Assembly: GCA_016584305.1 (NCBI GenBank)
Contig: JACEEZ010000170.1
Coordinates: 385,001-449,000 of the forward strand
Origin: Chionoecetes opilio
Lineage: Eukaryota; Arthropoda; Malacostraca; Decapoda; Majidae
Reading direction: 5' to 3'
Length of the DNA: 64,000 nt
In this document: piece by piece, positions 1 to 10,420 of the stretch
Layout of the letters: every line of letters begins with the position of its first letter
Numbering within the stretch: position 1 is the stretch's first letter
Made by a program: the position numbers and the translations under genes
Notes under the pieces: generated by a model
The model's database searches: none
What the model saw: only the letters and a program-made list of their open reading frames with translations
Told to the model about the DNA's origin: nothing

Positions 1-55
1 TAAACAATCTCAAATCACACGTAAGCTCTCACTCCCTCCCGCCCTCTCCCACTCA

Positions 56-239
56 CAGTAGCACCGCCAGGAAATTTTGACTGAGGTGGCCGAGGGTAGA
101 CCCATATCTAGTGTGGGGTGGCCATGGCATAACCATAACAAAAATGGTTGAATTATCATTAGATCTCTGACTCAGATATGTGGTAGCCAGGCAATGAGTC
201 TTCAGGGGTGGCCGTGGCCACCCCCTAGATCCGCCACTG
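56..239. mobile_element. short hAT-type MITE with 8-bp target duplication
   Basis: Non-autonomous element. Its left end reads CAGTAGCACCGCCAGG and the complement of its right end reads CAGTGGCGGATCTAGG. It is flanked by CCCACTCA (48-55) and CCCACTCG (240-247), which match at 7 of 8 positions. CAGTG-type ends and 8-bp duplications are typical of hAT elements. It has no coding capacity. Confidence 0.65.
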
Positions 240-740
240 CCCACTCGTTCCTCTCAATCTTTCTCCCACTCCCTCCCTTTCTCTCTACAAAACTTACGCT
301 GCAGAAATATGAAGAAAAGCAACAAAATAAAGTGTCGTTTGGCCAAAAAATCATGCTCTTCCTCCTCCCAGCTGCCTGCACACGCGTCGACCCTGCCCCC
401 TCTCGACTGTCGCTCGTATACCGGTTTATTTAAGGAACTCAACAACACTGCTACGAAACACTAAACTTTTACCTTATTTCCTTCCTACGCCCTTACCTGT
501 TGACCTTTGACCAATAATTCTTGACCTTGTAACGTTATCTAAGTCATTTATAAATGTTAGTAAATGTGAGTTAGTAATAGTGTTGGTATAGTTTTGTAGT
601 ATTTATTTCAAAGCTTATATTGATAGGGTTCGTTAGTGCTTCGAACTCATTAACAGCTTCGCAGAGGATTGAGGGTAGAATATCTTTTTTTTTTTGCTTA
701 GTAGTTTGTGGGTTGTTTAAGAACTGGTTTGCTTTGTGAG
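240..740. other. unassigned stretch left of the host gene
   Basis: I see no exon, repeat family or conserved reading frame here. If the host gene is intact its earlier exons lie further left, so this is probably intron. It contains a T-run near 686-697. Confidence 0.3.
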
Positions 741-980
741 CAGTGGCGTAGCTAGGTATCTTTCAATGGAGGGAGGGGGGGGGGGGGCACTAGGCAAGCG
801 AAGCTCTAGGGCCACTCTGATGCCACATATAAGGATATATTCTAGGATCAGATCAGTGGTGGGTATTAGAGCATTATACAGAATACGGCAGCCATGGCCA
901 TTAGGGAGCACTGGGGGAAAGGCACAGGATTCTCATGGATGGGCGCGTGCCTCCCCATTCATCCCGTAGCTACGCCACTG
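741..980. mobile_element. hAT-type MITE, family with CAGTGGCGTAGCTAGG ends
   Basis: About 240 bp with near-perfect terminal inverted repeats: CAGTGGCGTAGCTAGG at the left, CGTAGCTACGCCACTG at the right. A second copy of the same family lies at 26438-27385, split by a LINE. A run of G near 770-787 interrupts the left part. I see no matching 8-bp duplication here; the right flank is the end of another short element. Confidence 0.7.
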
Positions 981-1041
981 CCGGAGGGGGCCCGAAATAC
1001 CTGAAAGCCCAGGGGCCCGACTATGGGTTAATACGGCCCTG
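981..1041. mobile_element. end fragment of another CAGGGCC-type short element
   Basis: The complement of 1030-1041 reads as a CAGGGCCGTATT terminus and the sequence up to 981 is G/C-rich with paired GGGCCC motifs. This looks like the right end of a short DNA element into which the 741-980 element inserted. Only one end is visible. Confidence 0.35.
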
Positions 1042-1114
1042 ATGTAAAGCAAATATACGTATGTGTCACAATGATCTCTACCACCGCCCCAGCCCTAACC
1101 CCGCGTTGTTTCAG

Positions 1115-1314
1115 TGGAGGTGGCGAGGCAGCTTGAGAACAGCGAGGCGGGCGCGGTGGTGACGGAGCCGGGGCTGGAGGGCGTGGTAACGCAGGCACTG
1201 GCGCGGCTGGGGAGGAAGCTGCCCGTGTTTGTGAACGGCGCGTCGCAGCAGGGTTACGCCAACGCCAGGGAGCTGCTGGATGACCCCTCGCGGCCATCCT
1301 GTGACCTTGTGGAG
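1115..1314 (+). CDS. exon of 4-coumarate-CoA-ligase-like acyl-CoA synthetase (partial gene)
   Basis: Internal exon bounded by a TTTCAG acceptor (ending 1114) and a GTGAGA donor (from 1315). It enters with one base carried from the previous exon and leaves in phase 0. The peptide begins EVARQLENSEAGAVVTEPG and ends PSRPSCDLVE, matching the part of the N-terminal AMP-binding domain that precedes the P-loop motif in 4CL/luciferase-like enzymes. Such enzymes adenylate a carboxylic acid with ATP and transfer it to CoA. The substrate cannot be told from sequence. Exons coding roughly the first hundred residues lie outside the window. Downstream exons continue at 1476. Confidence 0.85.
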
Positions 1315-1316
1315 GT

Positions 1317-1319
<3 letters not shown>

Positions 1320-1376
<57 letters not shown>
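1320..1376. repeat. (GA)n microsatellite
   Basis: Near-pure GA run inside the 161-bp intron, starting a few bases after the splice donor at 1315. Confidence 0.95.
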
Positions 1377-1475
1377 CGCTTGACATTTACTTTACCTTAT
1401 TTACGCACCATACAGTACTGTCCTCTCCCCTTCCTCCTCCTCGCTCACACCCCATTCCTATGTTCCCTCTCGCAG

Positions 1476-1620
1476 ACACCGACACACAAGACGGCGGTGA
1501 TGTTGTTCTCCAGCGGCACAACAGGGCCTCCAAAGGGCGTGGAGCTCTCCCACAGGGCCTTCACTTCCAACCTGTCTCTATTTACACATCCCAATATCTT
1601 CCCGTACCAGCCTCCTGTCG
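1476..1620 (+). CDS. 4CL-like acyl-CoA synthetase exon with the AMP-binding P-loop
   Basis: Exon bounded by a CTCGCAG acceptor and a GTGAGT donor, entering in phase 0 and leaving one base. It carries the diagnostic SSGTTGPPKGVELSHRA motif, the Gly/Ser/Thr-rich phosphate-binding loop of the ANL (acyl-CoA synthetase, NRPS adenylation, luciferase) superfamily, preceded by TAVMLF. The lysine in PPKGV is the usual motif lysine. The reading frame is intact. The following intron is 17.5 kb long and filled with mobile elements; the next exon is at 19144. Confidence 0.92.
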
Positions 1621-1909
1621 GTGAGTTTACAGTTTGTTGACCTTACACCTCCTTCACCTTGTTTGATACCATTACTATCATCTATCTGTCTATCTTTTTT
1701 TTTTCTTTTTTTTGTTTACATTGTGCCTATAGCGCCTGTAGGCAGTGGTGACCCAGGGCTCGGATGGTAGGCTCTGGAGGTTCACTTGAGGGCTGTGATG
1801 GTTGGTTCTCGCCCGTGGTGGCGCAGGCAGGATTTTTGTAGTGACGCCTGTAGAGGCTCATGCCGCCCCCCTGTGTCCTCCGATGCACTCGCAATCGAAG
1901 GTAGAGTTG

Positions 1910-2065
1910 ATGGGCAGTAGGGTACGCCGTATAACAAAAAATCTTTTTCTCAACTTATGCATCCCAATTTCCTATGTAAAATGAAATTCTAAGACGATTT
2001 TATCTTATTCCATTTTTGCATTTGAGTAATTGTTACTATGCAAAATCGCACTTTTATATTGCACC
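1910..2065. repeat. left target duplication and terminal inverted repeat of hAT-like transposon
   Basis: ATGGGCAG at 1910-1917 is followed by TAGGGTACGCCGTA and about 135 further bases that pair imperfectly with the right end. Shared blocks include TATGTAAAAT, CTATGCAAAA and ACTTTTATATT in the same order. Confidence 0.85.
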
Positions 2066-4299
2066 CTTATCGAATAATGCTTAAATGAGTACGCAGTGTC
2101 CGGTTGGTCCTGTGTATTGCATCATGCACCAATATGAGTTCCAAATGACTAGCGTGGTAAGCTCTTTCTGATCAGTTGGTTCATCAGGCACTACATCACA
2201 GTGTCACAGCCTCTACGTTGGCCTAGAACATGTCCATATGTCCTTCTTAGACCTGAAGCAGGGCATAGTCTCCCGGTGGTGGGCCCGAGCCCGGACGAAC
2301 CCGTCTCTGGCCTGCTGCCCCACCACTGCTGCCGCGCCTCTGTCACCTGCTTCACGACTCTTTCGGTGCTCTGAGTGTGGATAGAGAACTCCGGAACCTC
2401 GTACGGCTTGAACAGGATCTCCTGGATCTGATCCCCGGGCAGTGAACAGGTGAATGCCGGCTCGTGCACCTGGCCAGGCTGCCAGCTGATCAGTATCTGC
2501 AGACTGGTGGCTGAGAAGTTCAGCTTGGGTGTGATGCGAGGTCTTACACTGGTGTCCCCATACTCCTTGCCAGCCTTCAGCTTCAAAATCTGGGTCATGG
2601 CGAACCTGCGGTCGTCCTCACTCTGACTCACCATCAGCGAGAGGAGGACACATTCTGAGTGTGCGAACCGTGCTCCTGTCCGCACGTAGAAGGTCACAGC
2701 TGTTTGGACCTTCTTGGGCTGCGACCTCATCACTCTGAGCTGCGTGAGGATGTGCTTGGGGCCGTCCTCTAGTCTGTGGTGAACCTTGATGTCGTAGTAG
2801 AATTTGAAGTACACCTGCAGGCAGTACTTGACTAGGATTTCCAGGGTGTTCAGTTCTTTGCCAGTCAGTCCATGCTTTCTGGTCCACATGTACACGAGCG
2901 ACTGGGCTGTGGTGAGCCATCTGGAGTGGGACACCTTGCCACACTTGATCTTCTGCAGCTCGGACGGGAGAACGCCCCGCTTCACAGCCTGGACCAGCTG
3001 GTAGGAGACCTGCTGGTCAGTGGACATGTTGACCAGGATATACTACGATATCTCCGTGAGATCTTCACCGCCTGGCACTCCTCTGAACTCTGCGTTGTAC
3101 TGCATCTCATTCACGCTGGAAAGCAGACTGCACACTGGACCCGTGAAGCCAGTGTCAGATGAGGTAGGCCCGTCGATGCTGGTGATAAGGTGGCGCAGGG
3201 GCAACTCGTTTGTGTGCAACACGCATATACTCAGAAGAGCTTGCGTCCCAGCCATCTTCTCCAAATGGGCGTGAGTACCACCCTTCCACCCCGTGTTGGC
3301 CCTAGTTGAGTCACCTTGCAGTACGATCAGTGAGTCGGTGGAGTCGTATGTCACCAGCAGATCATAGAGAGCCTGAGCCACCTTGAACGCAGGCTTCTCA
3401 GGTGGCACCGGGTCCTCTGGTACAAAGTGCCAAAGCTACCTTCCAGATGGCTCCTCTGTCACTGACACATGCTCCTCCCTGATCAACCTTGGGTGCAGTT
3501 TCCCATAGCTGTCGGGCACCATCGCCCTGGTCTTGTCCTACCTCCCATCGTAACCCAATCCAACTATTTTGGTACCCTGGTGCTTCCCCTGGTCAAGGTC
3601 CCTGGCCGATGCCATGGCATCCTGCCTGGCCCTCCTCAGCTTATTAGGATCGCAGACCAGGTACGACATGTCTGGAGAGAGGTGGTCGTCAGCGATAAGG
3701 TCCTGGAGGAATCCAGAAGCCAAGGCAGCAGCAGCAGTGGGCGGAACGTCGAACCGGATGCTTCGATGCGGAGCTGGATTTCGACCGTACGTGTTTGACC
3801 GACTTACGCTGCTTTTTTGTGACTTTTGGAGTTTGGTGATAAGACTTTAGACCTTAAACAGTATCCAGCCTGAAACCACCTACGTTGGGTAAATAATAAC
3901 GTGGAAAATCCAGTTGCCAGGAAAAAGGTTTTTACCCGAAAAACGAGGCGATTTTGTATGAGAAGTGAGCTTTCCGGCGTCTGGCGGACTTAATGTAGGT
4001 CTTACGGCAATATCGAGGGCATACTTCCTATAGAGTTTTTAGCGCTCTACAACTTTGTCATCAGTAAAATTTATCGAATCTCGAACTTAAGTGGCTTTTC
4101 TGTGAGTTTAAAGATGGTGTATGCTAAGCTATGTTTTGCATATAAATATAAAAGTCCATTTTTGCATAGCAAGAAGTGCTCAAACCAAAAAGTTGAAGAG
4201 GACAAACTACCCTTAAAATTCAATTTTACATAAGAAAACACCCTGCCAAATTCGAAATAATCTATATTTCACTTTTCATTGGACCTACGGCGTACCCTA
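1918..4299 (-). mobile_element. 2.38 kb hAT-like DNA transposon, structurally complete
   Basis: Element with exact 14-bp terminal inverted repeats (TAGGGTACGCCGTA), imperfect inverted similarity continuing about 150 bp inward, and a perfect 8-bp duplication ATGGGCAG on both sides (1910-1917, 4300-4307). The interrupted SINE confirms the boundaries independently. TAGGG fits the YARNG terminus of hAT elements and 8-bp duplications also fit hAT. It carries one long minus-strand gene (3846-2191) with three in-frame TAG codons, so this copy is probably not active. P-type elements also make 8-bp duplications and are the main alternative. Confidence 0.8.
2191..3846 (-). pseudogene. transposase-like gene of the hAT-like element, three in-frame TAG stops
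   Basis: One reading frame runs from about 3846 to 2191 without a frameshift, broken only by TAG at 3540-3538, 3438-3436 and 3045-3043. I recognise the pattern as a repetitive arthropod 'hypothetical protein' family. Visible features in order: an N-terminal RFDVPPTAAAALASGF segment; a putative first acidic residue in IVLQGDSTRANTGWKGG; a C-x2-H type motif CVLHTNELPLRHL; and HSRWLTTAQSLVYMW, which recalls the hAT Arg-Trp motif. The assignment as transposase rests on these motifs plus its position between TIRs; I did not align it. A catalytic C-terminal glutamate is not identified with confidence. The first coding exon, or a start upstream of a TAA at 3849-3847, is unresolved. The stop codons could arise from CAG-to-TAG changes. 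Confidence 0.65.
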
Positions 4300-4307
4300 A
4301 TGGGCAG
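4137..4307. repeat. right terminal inverted repeat and target duplication of hAT-like transposon
   Basis: The complement from 4299 reads TAGGGTACGCCGTA, then diverges and re-matches the left end in several blocks. ATGGGCAG at 4300-4307 is the second copy of the target duplication. Confidence 0.85.
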
Positions 4308-4433
4308 GGCATGTGGGTGTTCTTAGGCCACTCGACGGTGCAGAAAGGTTTTGGCTTTCTTCGGGGATCGAACTCGGGTCACCGAGAACGCCAGTCGGAG
4401 ACGCTAACCACTCCGCTACCGCCTCCCCAGATC

Positions 4434-4548
4434 TATCTATCTTTCTATCTATTTATTTATCGATCTATCTATCTATCTATCTATCTATCAATGTATCTCT
4501 CTTTATCTAGCTATATATTTATCTATTTATCTATCCTATCTATCCATC

Positions 4549-4639
<91 letters not shown>

Positions 4640-4700
4640 CTATATATATATATATATTCATCTATCTGAAAATCTATCTATCTAACTGTCTTTGACGTCT
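4434..4700. repeat. (ATCT)n and (TA)n microsatellite
   Basis: A compound tetranucleotide tract (TATC type) flanks about 90 bp of (TA)n at 4567-4657. It abuts the head of the split SINE. Confidence 0.95.
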
Positions 4701-4771
4701 ATTCCTGAGAACGCTTCCAAGGATGGCCGTGACAAGTCTCCATTCATTCCTATCATTACATTCCTTCCCTA

Positions 4772-5396
<625 letters not shown>

Positions 5397-5596
5397 CATA
5401 CGCCAGCACTTTGTCGTCTCATTTCACGGGGTTCGTCCTCTACAGGTTTAGAAGTTGTACAAGTTTCTTAAAGAAAATGGGGGGGGGGGGATATTACAGA
5501 GAAGGGGGGGGGTGTACAAGAATAAAAGAACCCAGAAACACAGAAATACAGAACAAAGTCAATAGTCAAACAGAACAAACAGAACAGAACAAAATA
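5397..5596. other. unassigned, with G-runs
   Basis: Intronic sequence with two long G-runs near 5480-5490 and 5504-5511 and an AGAACA-rich purine stretch just left of the 5597 element. No gene seen. Confidence 0.4.
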
Positions 5597-5815
5597 TAGC
5601 CCATGAGCTACTTGGCCTTTTGGGGCCAATTGGTACCATCTCTGGGGACCAAGGCATTTTGTGATTTTCTGTTAGGTGTATATATGTAGATGTCAAAAAA
5701 CCATGATGGCCATGTCGACAGAGTAGTTTAAGGTTGCTGGGCACGTTTATGTACAATGGGGGTATAGTTGAAAAAGTGAAAATATGAGCGCACATTTTGT
5801 CGTTTTACTGCACAT
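5597..5815. repeat. left TIR of nuclease-encoding element
   Basis: About 220 bp that are inverted at 8215-8430. Shared blocks include TGGTACCATCTCTGGGG, GTCAAAAAACCATGATGGCC and TTTAAGGTTGCT. The termini read TAGCCCATGAG and, on the other end, TAGTCCGTGAG. The flanks are ATA on both sides, a possible 3-bp duplication. Confidence 0.8.
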
Positions 5816-6566
5816 TGTCGGTCATGCAGAGAGACTGTGTCCTATTTATCATCAGAAACCATATTTTTAAAAGTTATTGTAAGACCTTATAAGCATTACA
5901 TATGTGTCTGGTTTTGTTTCCTTTCTGAAAATGGTGTTGGAACAATTTTTAAAATGGCTGGCAGCGAACATGATCATTTTATGAATAAATAGGAAGCAAA
6001 TAATTATAACTTCTAAATACATATATGCTATGCTCAATAACCTCAATTTTTATATTAAGACACATGTTATAATATTGAAGTGGGGATATCCACCATATCC
6101 GGGGAGCACTATTTAATAATAAAAATCCAAAATGGCCACCATATTTTACAAGTATTTAAATGAACGCACATACTTGTTTTTAACTTCTTACCCAGCGAAC
6201 ATATAAATATTATTTTGGTGCTTACCCCTACAGTATATCATATCAGGAATACACTAAAATACAAATCAGAATGGTTTAGCAGGTTTTAGTGGCATGTTTT
6301 GCAGACCATAGTATAATAATAGCGAACATTTAAATAAATTTTAACCTCAATATATTTATGTAAGTAGTTATGACACACTCGCAGTGTTCTATGCACTGAC
6401 CAAACTAGGATATATTCATTTAAATATTCAGGAATAAAAAAAGTGTGTAGGCAATGACAAATAATTAAGACTTCTATGTTTATTATTATCCTTTCAATCA
6501 GTCAGCAAGTACCAACAGTGTTCGTATGAAGAAGGAACTGGAGATATCATGAATATCAGACTGTCT
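5816..6566. other. AT-rich interior of the nuclease element
   Basis: No reading frame of note. It lies downstream of the gene's stop codon and is probably 3' untranslated or filler sequence of the element. Confidence 0.4.
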
Positions 6567-7996
6567 ACATGTACTCGTTTCAGTTGTCAATGTCACTATC
6601 ATCACTGTCATCATCTGCACTCTGATCAAATGCCTCTACGTCTTGCGTCTTCATGTTGTCGCAGTCTTCCAAAACACAAGCATCGGTGCAGCTCAAGCCA
6701 TTTTCCATACAAGTGCATGTTGGCAGCTTGCACACTCATTTGCACTTACACGACAGAAATTCTAAGACAACCTCTGGCGCTGGAGCACCTGACATTCAGT
6801 TGATCGTGCTTGCTGCATGTTGACGTGCTGACGGATCACCGTCATCGTCCAGTTCCCAACCGTTGCAGTCACATGGGTTGGGTATACTTGGGGTTGCCAC
6901 CAGGCTTCTGTGCCACACAGCGGCTTGATAGCAAGCTCTCGTTGCGTGTAGTATCAGGCAATCTTGGCAAGGAGGCAATTGTTCAGATTGGATGTGTCCC
7001 TTCGCACGGAACAACTGGAAACGCATCTCGTCTACTCATGTGATTTCAGTACAGGCCATGTACATCTGGCAGGTGAACTCCTCGAGCACGTCCATGAGAT
7101 CATCACATATAGTCCAGTCTTTCCCTAGTTCACTGAATGCTGTCTGAAATCGAGGATTGTTCATCAGGAGTTTGAGGGCTGTAATTTTTCCACGACCACT
7201 GAATGCGCTCAAAGTGTCACAGCCTGTAAATGCTTGTAATCCCAACAGGGCGCTACAGACTTCTGTACCAAGAGCACTGGCGATCTTGTGTATGTCAAGC
7301 AGTCTAGTGCGATTTGATGCTCCACACCTGACGTACAGCTTGCATTCCATAGCATGTTGGAATGTGATGCACAAGATCATGACGTCAGTGTCCTCCGAAG
7401 CTACAATCACAGATGGAAAACTTGATGACGCATGATTGCAGTGCAGTACCAGGCAGGTGTCTGCTTCTTCTTGACTTGATTGGAGTTCTTCAATATCCAT
7501 CACAGCTAATGCAGTGGCTCGGACAGTCATATATTGTGTCAGTTTGTGATGTCTGTGTGATCTGAGATCCACAGCTTGAATGAGCACTTCACGTGTTTTA
7601 CTCCAAGGAATATATTTATTCTTCTTATCGCAGAATATATAATATATATATATATAAGACATCATCGTATACACGTGAAGCTGATGACTTTGATTCTCGA
7701 GGTCGTACACACCTGGACGTAGAGGGAATAGACAGCTGTTTTTCATGTTCCTGGAGTTTGTCCAATGTTTTCTTATGTGTGAAGCTGGCACGACATGTTC
7801 TGTGATAGTAAAGCTTATCTGCGTAATCACAGACATCAAGATCAATGATAGCTTTGAACTGCTGCAGCGTTGCTGCCCTAATAAGTGTGTCGCATGATTC
7901 ATCGTCCTTTGGCTTGGAAAGTTCTGAGACTGGTGATAGCTTCGAGCAGATGACACAATTTCTCCGATCGGTGGAACTGCCTTTCGGTGCTGCCAT
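6567..7996 (-). pseudogene. zinc-finger plus FEN1/XPG-like nuclease gene, decayed
   Basis: Starting at the ATG at 7996-7994 (MAAPKGSSTD), the N-terminus has a Cys pair CVICSKL and YYHRTCRASFT, a C-C-H-C type metal site. After a (TA)n slip near 7634-7656 that shifts frame, a second Cys/Lys motif FCDKKNKYIPWSKTREVL appears. The nuclease-like part follows: SSQEEADTCLVLH, IVASEDTDVMIL and FTGCDTLSAFSGRGKITALK. These acidic positions and the Gly/Lys loop match the XPG-I region and helix-hairpin-helix of FEN1. The C-terminus has a Cys-rich cluster (LSCKCK, CTCMENGLSCTDAC) and an Asp/Ser-rich tail ending DDSDIDN at a stop near 6567. TGA codons break the frame at three points (about 7038, 6795, 6757); CGA-to-TGA decay is a likely cause. 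The part between the second metal motif and the nuclease seems short. Function in transposition is inferred from the TIRs only. Confidence 0.6.
7634..7656. repeat. (TA)n tract inside the nuclease gene
   Basis: A short (TA)n run separates the N-terminal zinc-finger frame from the downstream frame. Slippage here explains the frame change. Confidence 0.75.
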
Positions 7997-8214
7997 TATA
8001 TTTGAAATATATATGGAAAATATATTACAATTGAAATTGTGTAATATGACAGTACATATTATTGAGCTAATCTTAATTAACGTCGTTTTCAAACTGAAAA
8101 TGAAAATATACTTAAATAAATTTAGGATAGTTGTATTGTTCAACAGTATCATAAATACTTTCAGAAAAAGATAGTTATACATAATCAAATGGATACAACC
8201 CATCTGCATACCCA

Positions 8215-8430
8215 ACAATATGCAGGAACATGACGAAATATGACTTCATATTTAAAAAGTTTTTCGGTCATACCCCCACTGTATATAAACGTGCATAGCA
8301 ACCTTAAGCTACTCTGCCCAAATGGCCATCATGGTTTTTTGACTTCCATATGCTTACACCAAACTGAAAATCACCAAATGCCTTGGTCCCCCCAGAGATG
8401 GTACCAGTTTTCAAAGTGGCTCACGGACTA
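8215..8430. repeat. right TIR of nuclease-encoding element
   Basis: Inverted partner of 5597-5815, ending GAGCCAC...GGACTA, followed by ATA. Confidence 0.8.
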
Positions 8431-8619
8431 ATAGTGTAATCAGAACAAACAATAGTCAGACATACGAAAAATCATACCGAATGAACGTATCACAAGTATT
8501 AAAAAGATGAAGGAAATAGATAGTGAGAAATATGAAAAGACAAGCATACAAACGGACAGAAACAATTAATCATATATGACAAATAAATATAACAAAGGTA
8601 ATATAACAAATCACAAGGG

Positions 8620-8650
<31 letters not shown>

Positions 8651-9435
8651 GAAAAAAATCATAGGTACTCGGGAATTCCCGCGTACCCTATGATTCCCGA
8701 TTCCCGAGTCGTCCTCTGCTACCCACCGCATATACTACACTCATACATACTTCTCAAACCTAACACATCCACGCTCCCTAGCTGTTATGCAACTTTCAAC
8801 GCCCATTCTTCGGATTTCTTCTCTTTCTTACATCTTTCACTCGGGTGCGGACCGGTGTTTCCCGGTATTGAAGTTTTCCGGTACCTATGAGGTACCTATG
8901 TTTCCCGGTGCCCCGTTATCAAAAAGGTTTTATCCATTTTTTTGAAACAACCTAACTTAACGTAACTTAACCTAAACATCGGCACGTTATAGATACCGGG
9001 TAAAATCGGTACCTCATAGGTTCCGGGGATCATCGGCACCGGAGAACATCGGGATGACCCCCTTTCACTCCATTTGCATGAAAGCATGTATATGTGCAGC
9101 TCTAATATTTCATTCATCCTGGCTCTTCTTTTGCACTTAGCCATAACATGTGGCCACCTCTAAACACTAGAAGCCACTGATGGCTGGCTTTATAGTCCAA
9201 AACAGTTATCCTGGGAGCAGTGTCCCAGTTAGTCAGGATAGAAAATGCTACAACAAAAACAGCAGATTGTCGCCGCTCCCCGTTAGTTCCACCCTGCAAG
9301 GACGATGCCTCTGGTCTAGCTGCTGGCCTCTTACCCACACAGTATGTAAGCTCTGTGGTTCTATTCCAATACCGTAACTGGGTAGCTATGCACAGATTTC
9401 TCGCAACCTCGCCCCACAGTTAAACACCTCAATAA
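8431..9435. other. intron without gene; poly-A run and small inverted repeat
   Basis: Contains a 28-base A-run (8620-8647). An inverted pair near 8876-8912 and 9000-9045 is built on GGTACCTATGAGGTACC-like sequence. There is also a CCTAACTTAACGTAAC-type motif near 8950, reminiscent of degenerate TTAGG. No coding sequence recognised. Confidence 0.4.
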
Positions 9436-9593
9436 AACATAATTATTATCATTATTATCGTTATTGTCGTTGTTATAATTCTTCTTCTTATTATTATTAT
9501 TATTATTATCATTGTTATTAGTATTATCAGTATTATTATCATATTCTTTATCATTATTATTATTACAATTATCAGTATTGTTATTATTATTGT
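9436..9593. repeat. (ATT)n microsatellite
   Basis: Imperfect TTA/TTG/ATC trinucleotide run. Confidence 0.9.
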
Positions 9594-10017
9594 TACGCCC
9601 CGTCTGGGGAGAGGGGGCGCAACGGGGGGTGAAGCTCCTGTTAGCGAACCCTCCACCCGCTACGGTTCTATCCAATCAGTCGCTGACGTGGCATGACAAC
9701 TAATCCCCAGCACCCCTACCTGTAGGGTGCCGGGTTGGGCATATCTCCATGTACTATGTACTTACGTTTCACATTAACCGGGGCAGTGCCCCCTCGCGTC
9801 GGAGATACGGGGAGCTTGCATCCCCAGGCTGGTAAAAGCCCCGGCATTGCCGGGGGGCGACCCTCCCTGTCCCCTCCGAGGTCCCTGGCTTGTTACAGTT
9901 TCCCCGGGGGCATCCTTGATAGCCCGTCAGTGTCCGTCAGCGTCAGTGTCTACACCATCTGCCGCGTAGCCTCCTGGTAGACCTGTGGTACTCAAGGGGT
10001 CCTAAGACCCTGCTGCG
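9594..10017. other. unassigned GC-rich segment
   Basis: Starts TGTTACGCCCCGTCTGGGG and contains another TTGTTACAG near 9892. An LTR or 5' leader of a retroelement is possible, but I find no primer site or coding region to support it. Confidence 0.25.
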
Positions 10018-10420
10018 TGTGTCTCGCAATGCCCCGGGATCCCAAGGGGGACCCAGGAAAAGCCACAGGGGCAAGTGTCTTGCAGGACATCGTAGCACCG
10101 TAGAGTTGCACCTGCCCCGTGGGGTGGGGCAACGCGGGGCGATCCTTAGTAGCCCCGCCGCGTGTGTCTCGCAATGCCCAGTGGTCCCAGGGGGCCCAGA
10201 AGAGAACCCACAGGGGCGGGTGTGTTGCAGGACGTAGTAGCACGGTAGAGTTGCACGTACCCGTCCCGTGGGGCAAAGCGGGGCGATCCTTAGTAGCCCC
10301 GCCGCGGCCCCGGGATCCCAGGGGGGCCCAGGCGGAACCACAGGGGCAGGTGTCTTGCAAGACGCCGGGGCACCGTAGAGTTGAGTTGCACCTGCCCCGG
10401 GGGCAAAGCGGAGCAGCGGG
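10018..10420. repeat. tandem repeat, unit about 145 bp, nearly three copies
   Basis: GTCTCGCAATGCC recurs at 10021 and 10166, and TAGCCCCGCCGCG recurs 145 bp apart (10150 and 10295). Each unit ends with a GTAGAGTTGCAC block. The copies differ by small changes. Such arrays occur in retroelement leaders and in satellite seeds; which applies is unknown. Confidence 0.8.

Larger units (their letters stand above)
1683..4430 (-). mobile_element. tRNA-derived SINE split by a DNA transposon
   Basis: Read on the minus strand, the head at 4430-4345 has an A-box-like TAGCGGAGTGG and a B-box-like GAGTTCGATCC. The body runs to 4308, is interrupted by the 1918-4299 transposon plus one copy of its target duplication, resumes at 1909, and ends in an A-rich tail (T-rich on the plus strand, about 1691-1712). 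Removing the transposon and one ATGGGCAG copy leaves a continuous SINE of roughly 350 bp. The SINE is older than the transposon insertion. Confidence 0.65.
5597..8430 (-). mobile_element. 2.83 kb TIR element encoding a FEN1/XPG-like nuclease
   Basis: Two terminal inverted repeats of about 220 bp enclose a single minus-strand gene (7996-6567) and AT-rich DNA. Direct ATA flanks (5594-5596 and 8431-8433) suggest a 3-bp target duplication, which is weak because of its length. No DDE transposase motif is visible. The gene's C-terminal half looks like a structure-specific nuclease. The coding region is shorter than I expect for this family, so this copy is probably an internal-deletion derivative of a longer element. 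Confidence 0.7.

Noticed and set aside
4310..4430. A possible tRNA gene on the minus strand
   Set aside because: A-box and B-box are present but the acceptor stem does not close and the sequence continues as a SINE body.
8940..8975. Interstitial telomere (TTAGG/CCTAA), also near 40200 and 43680
   Set aside because: Only scattered CCTAAC-type words; no regular pentamer array.
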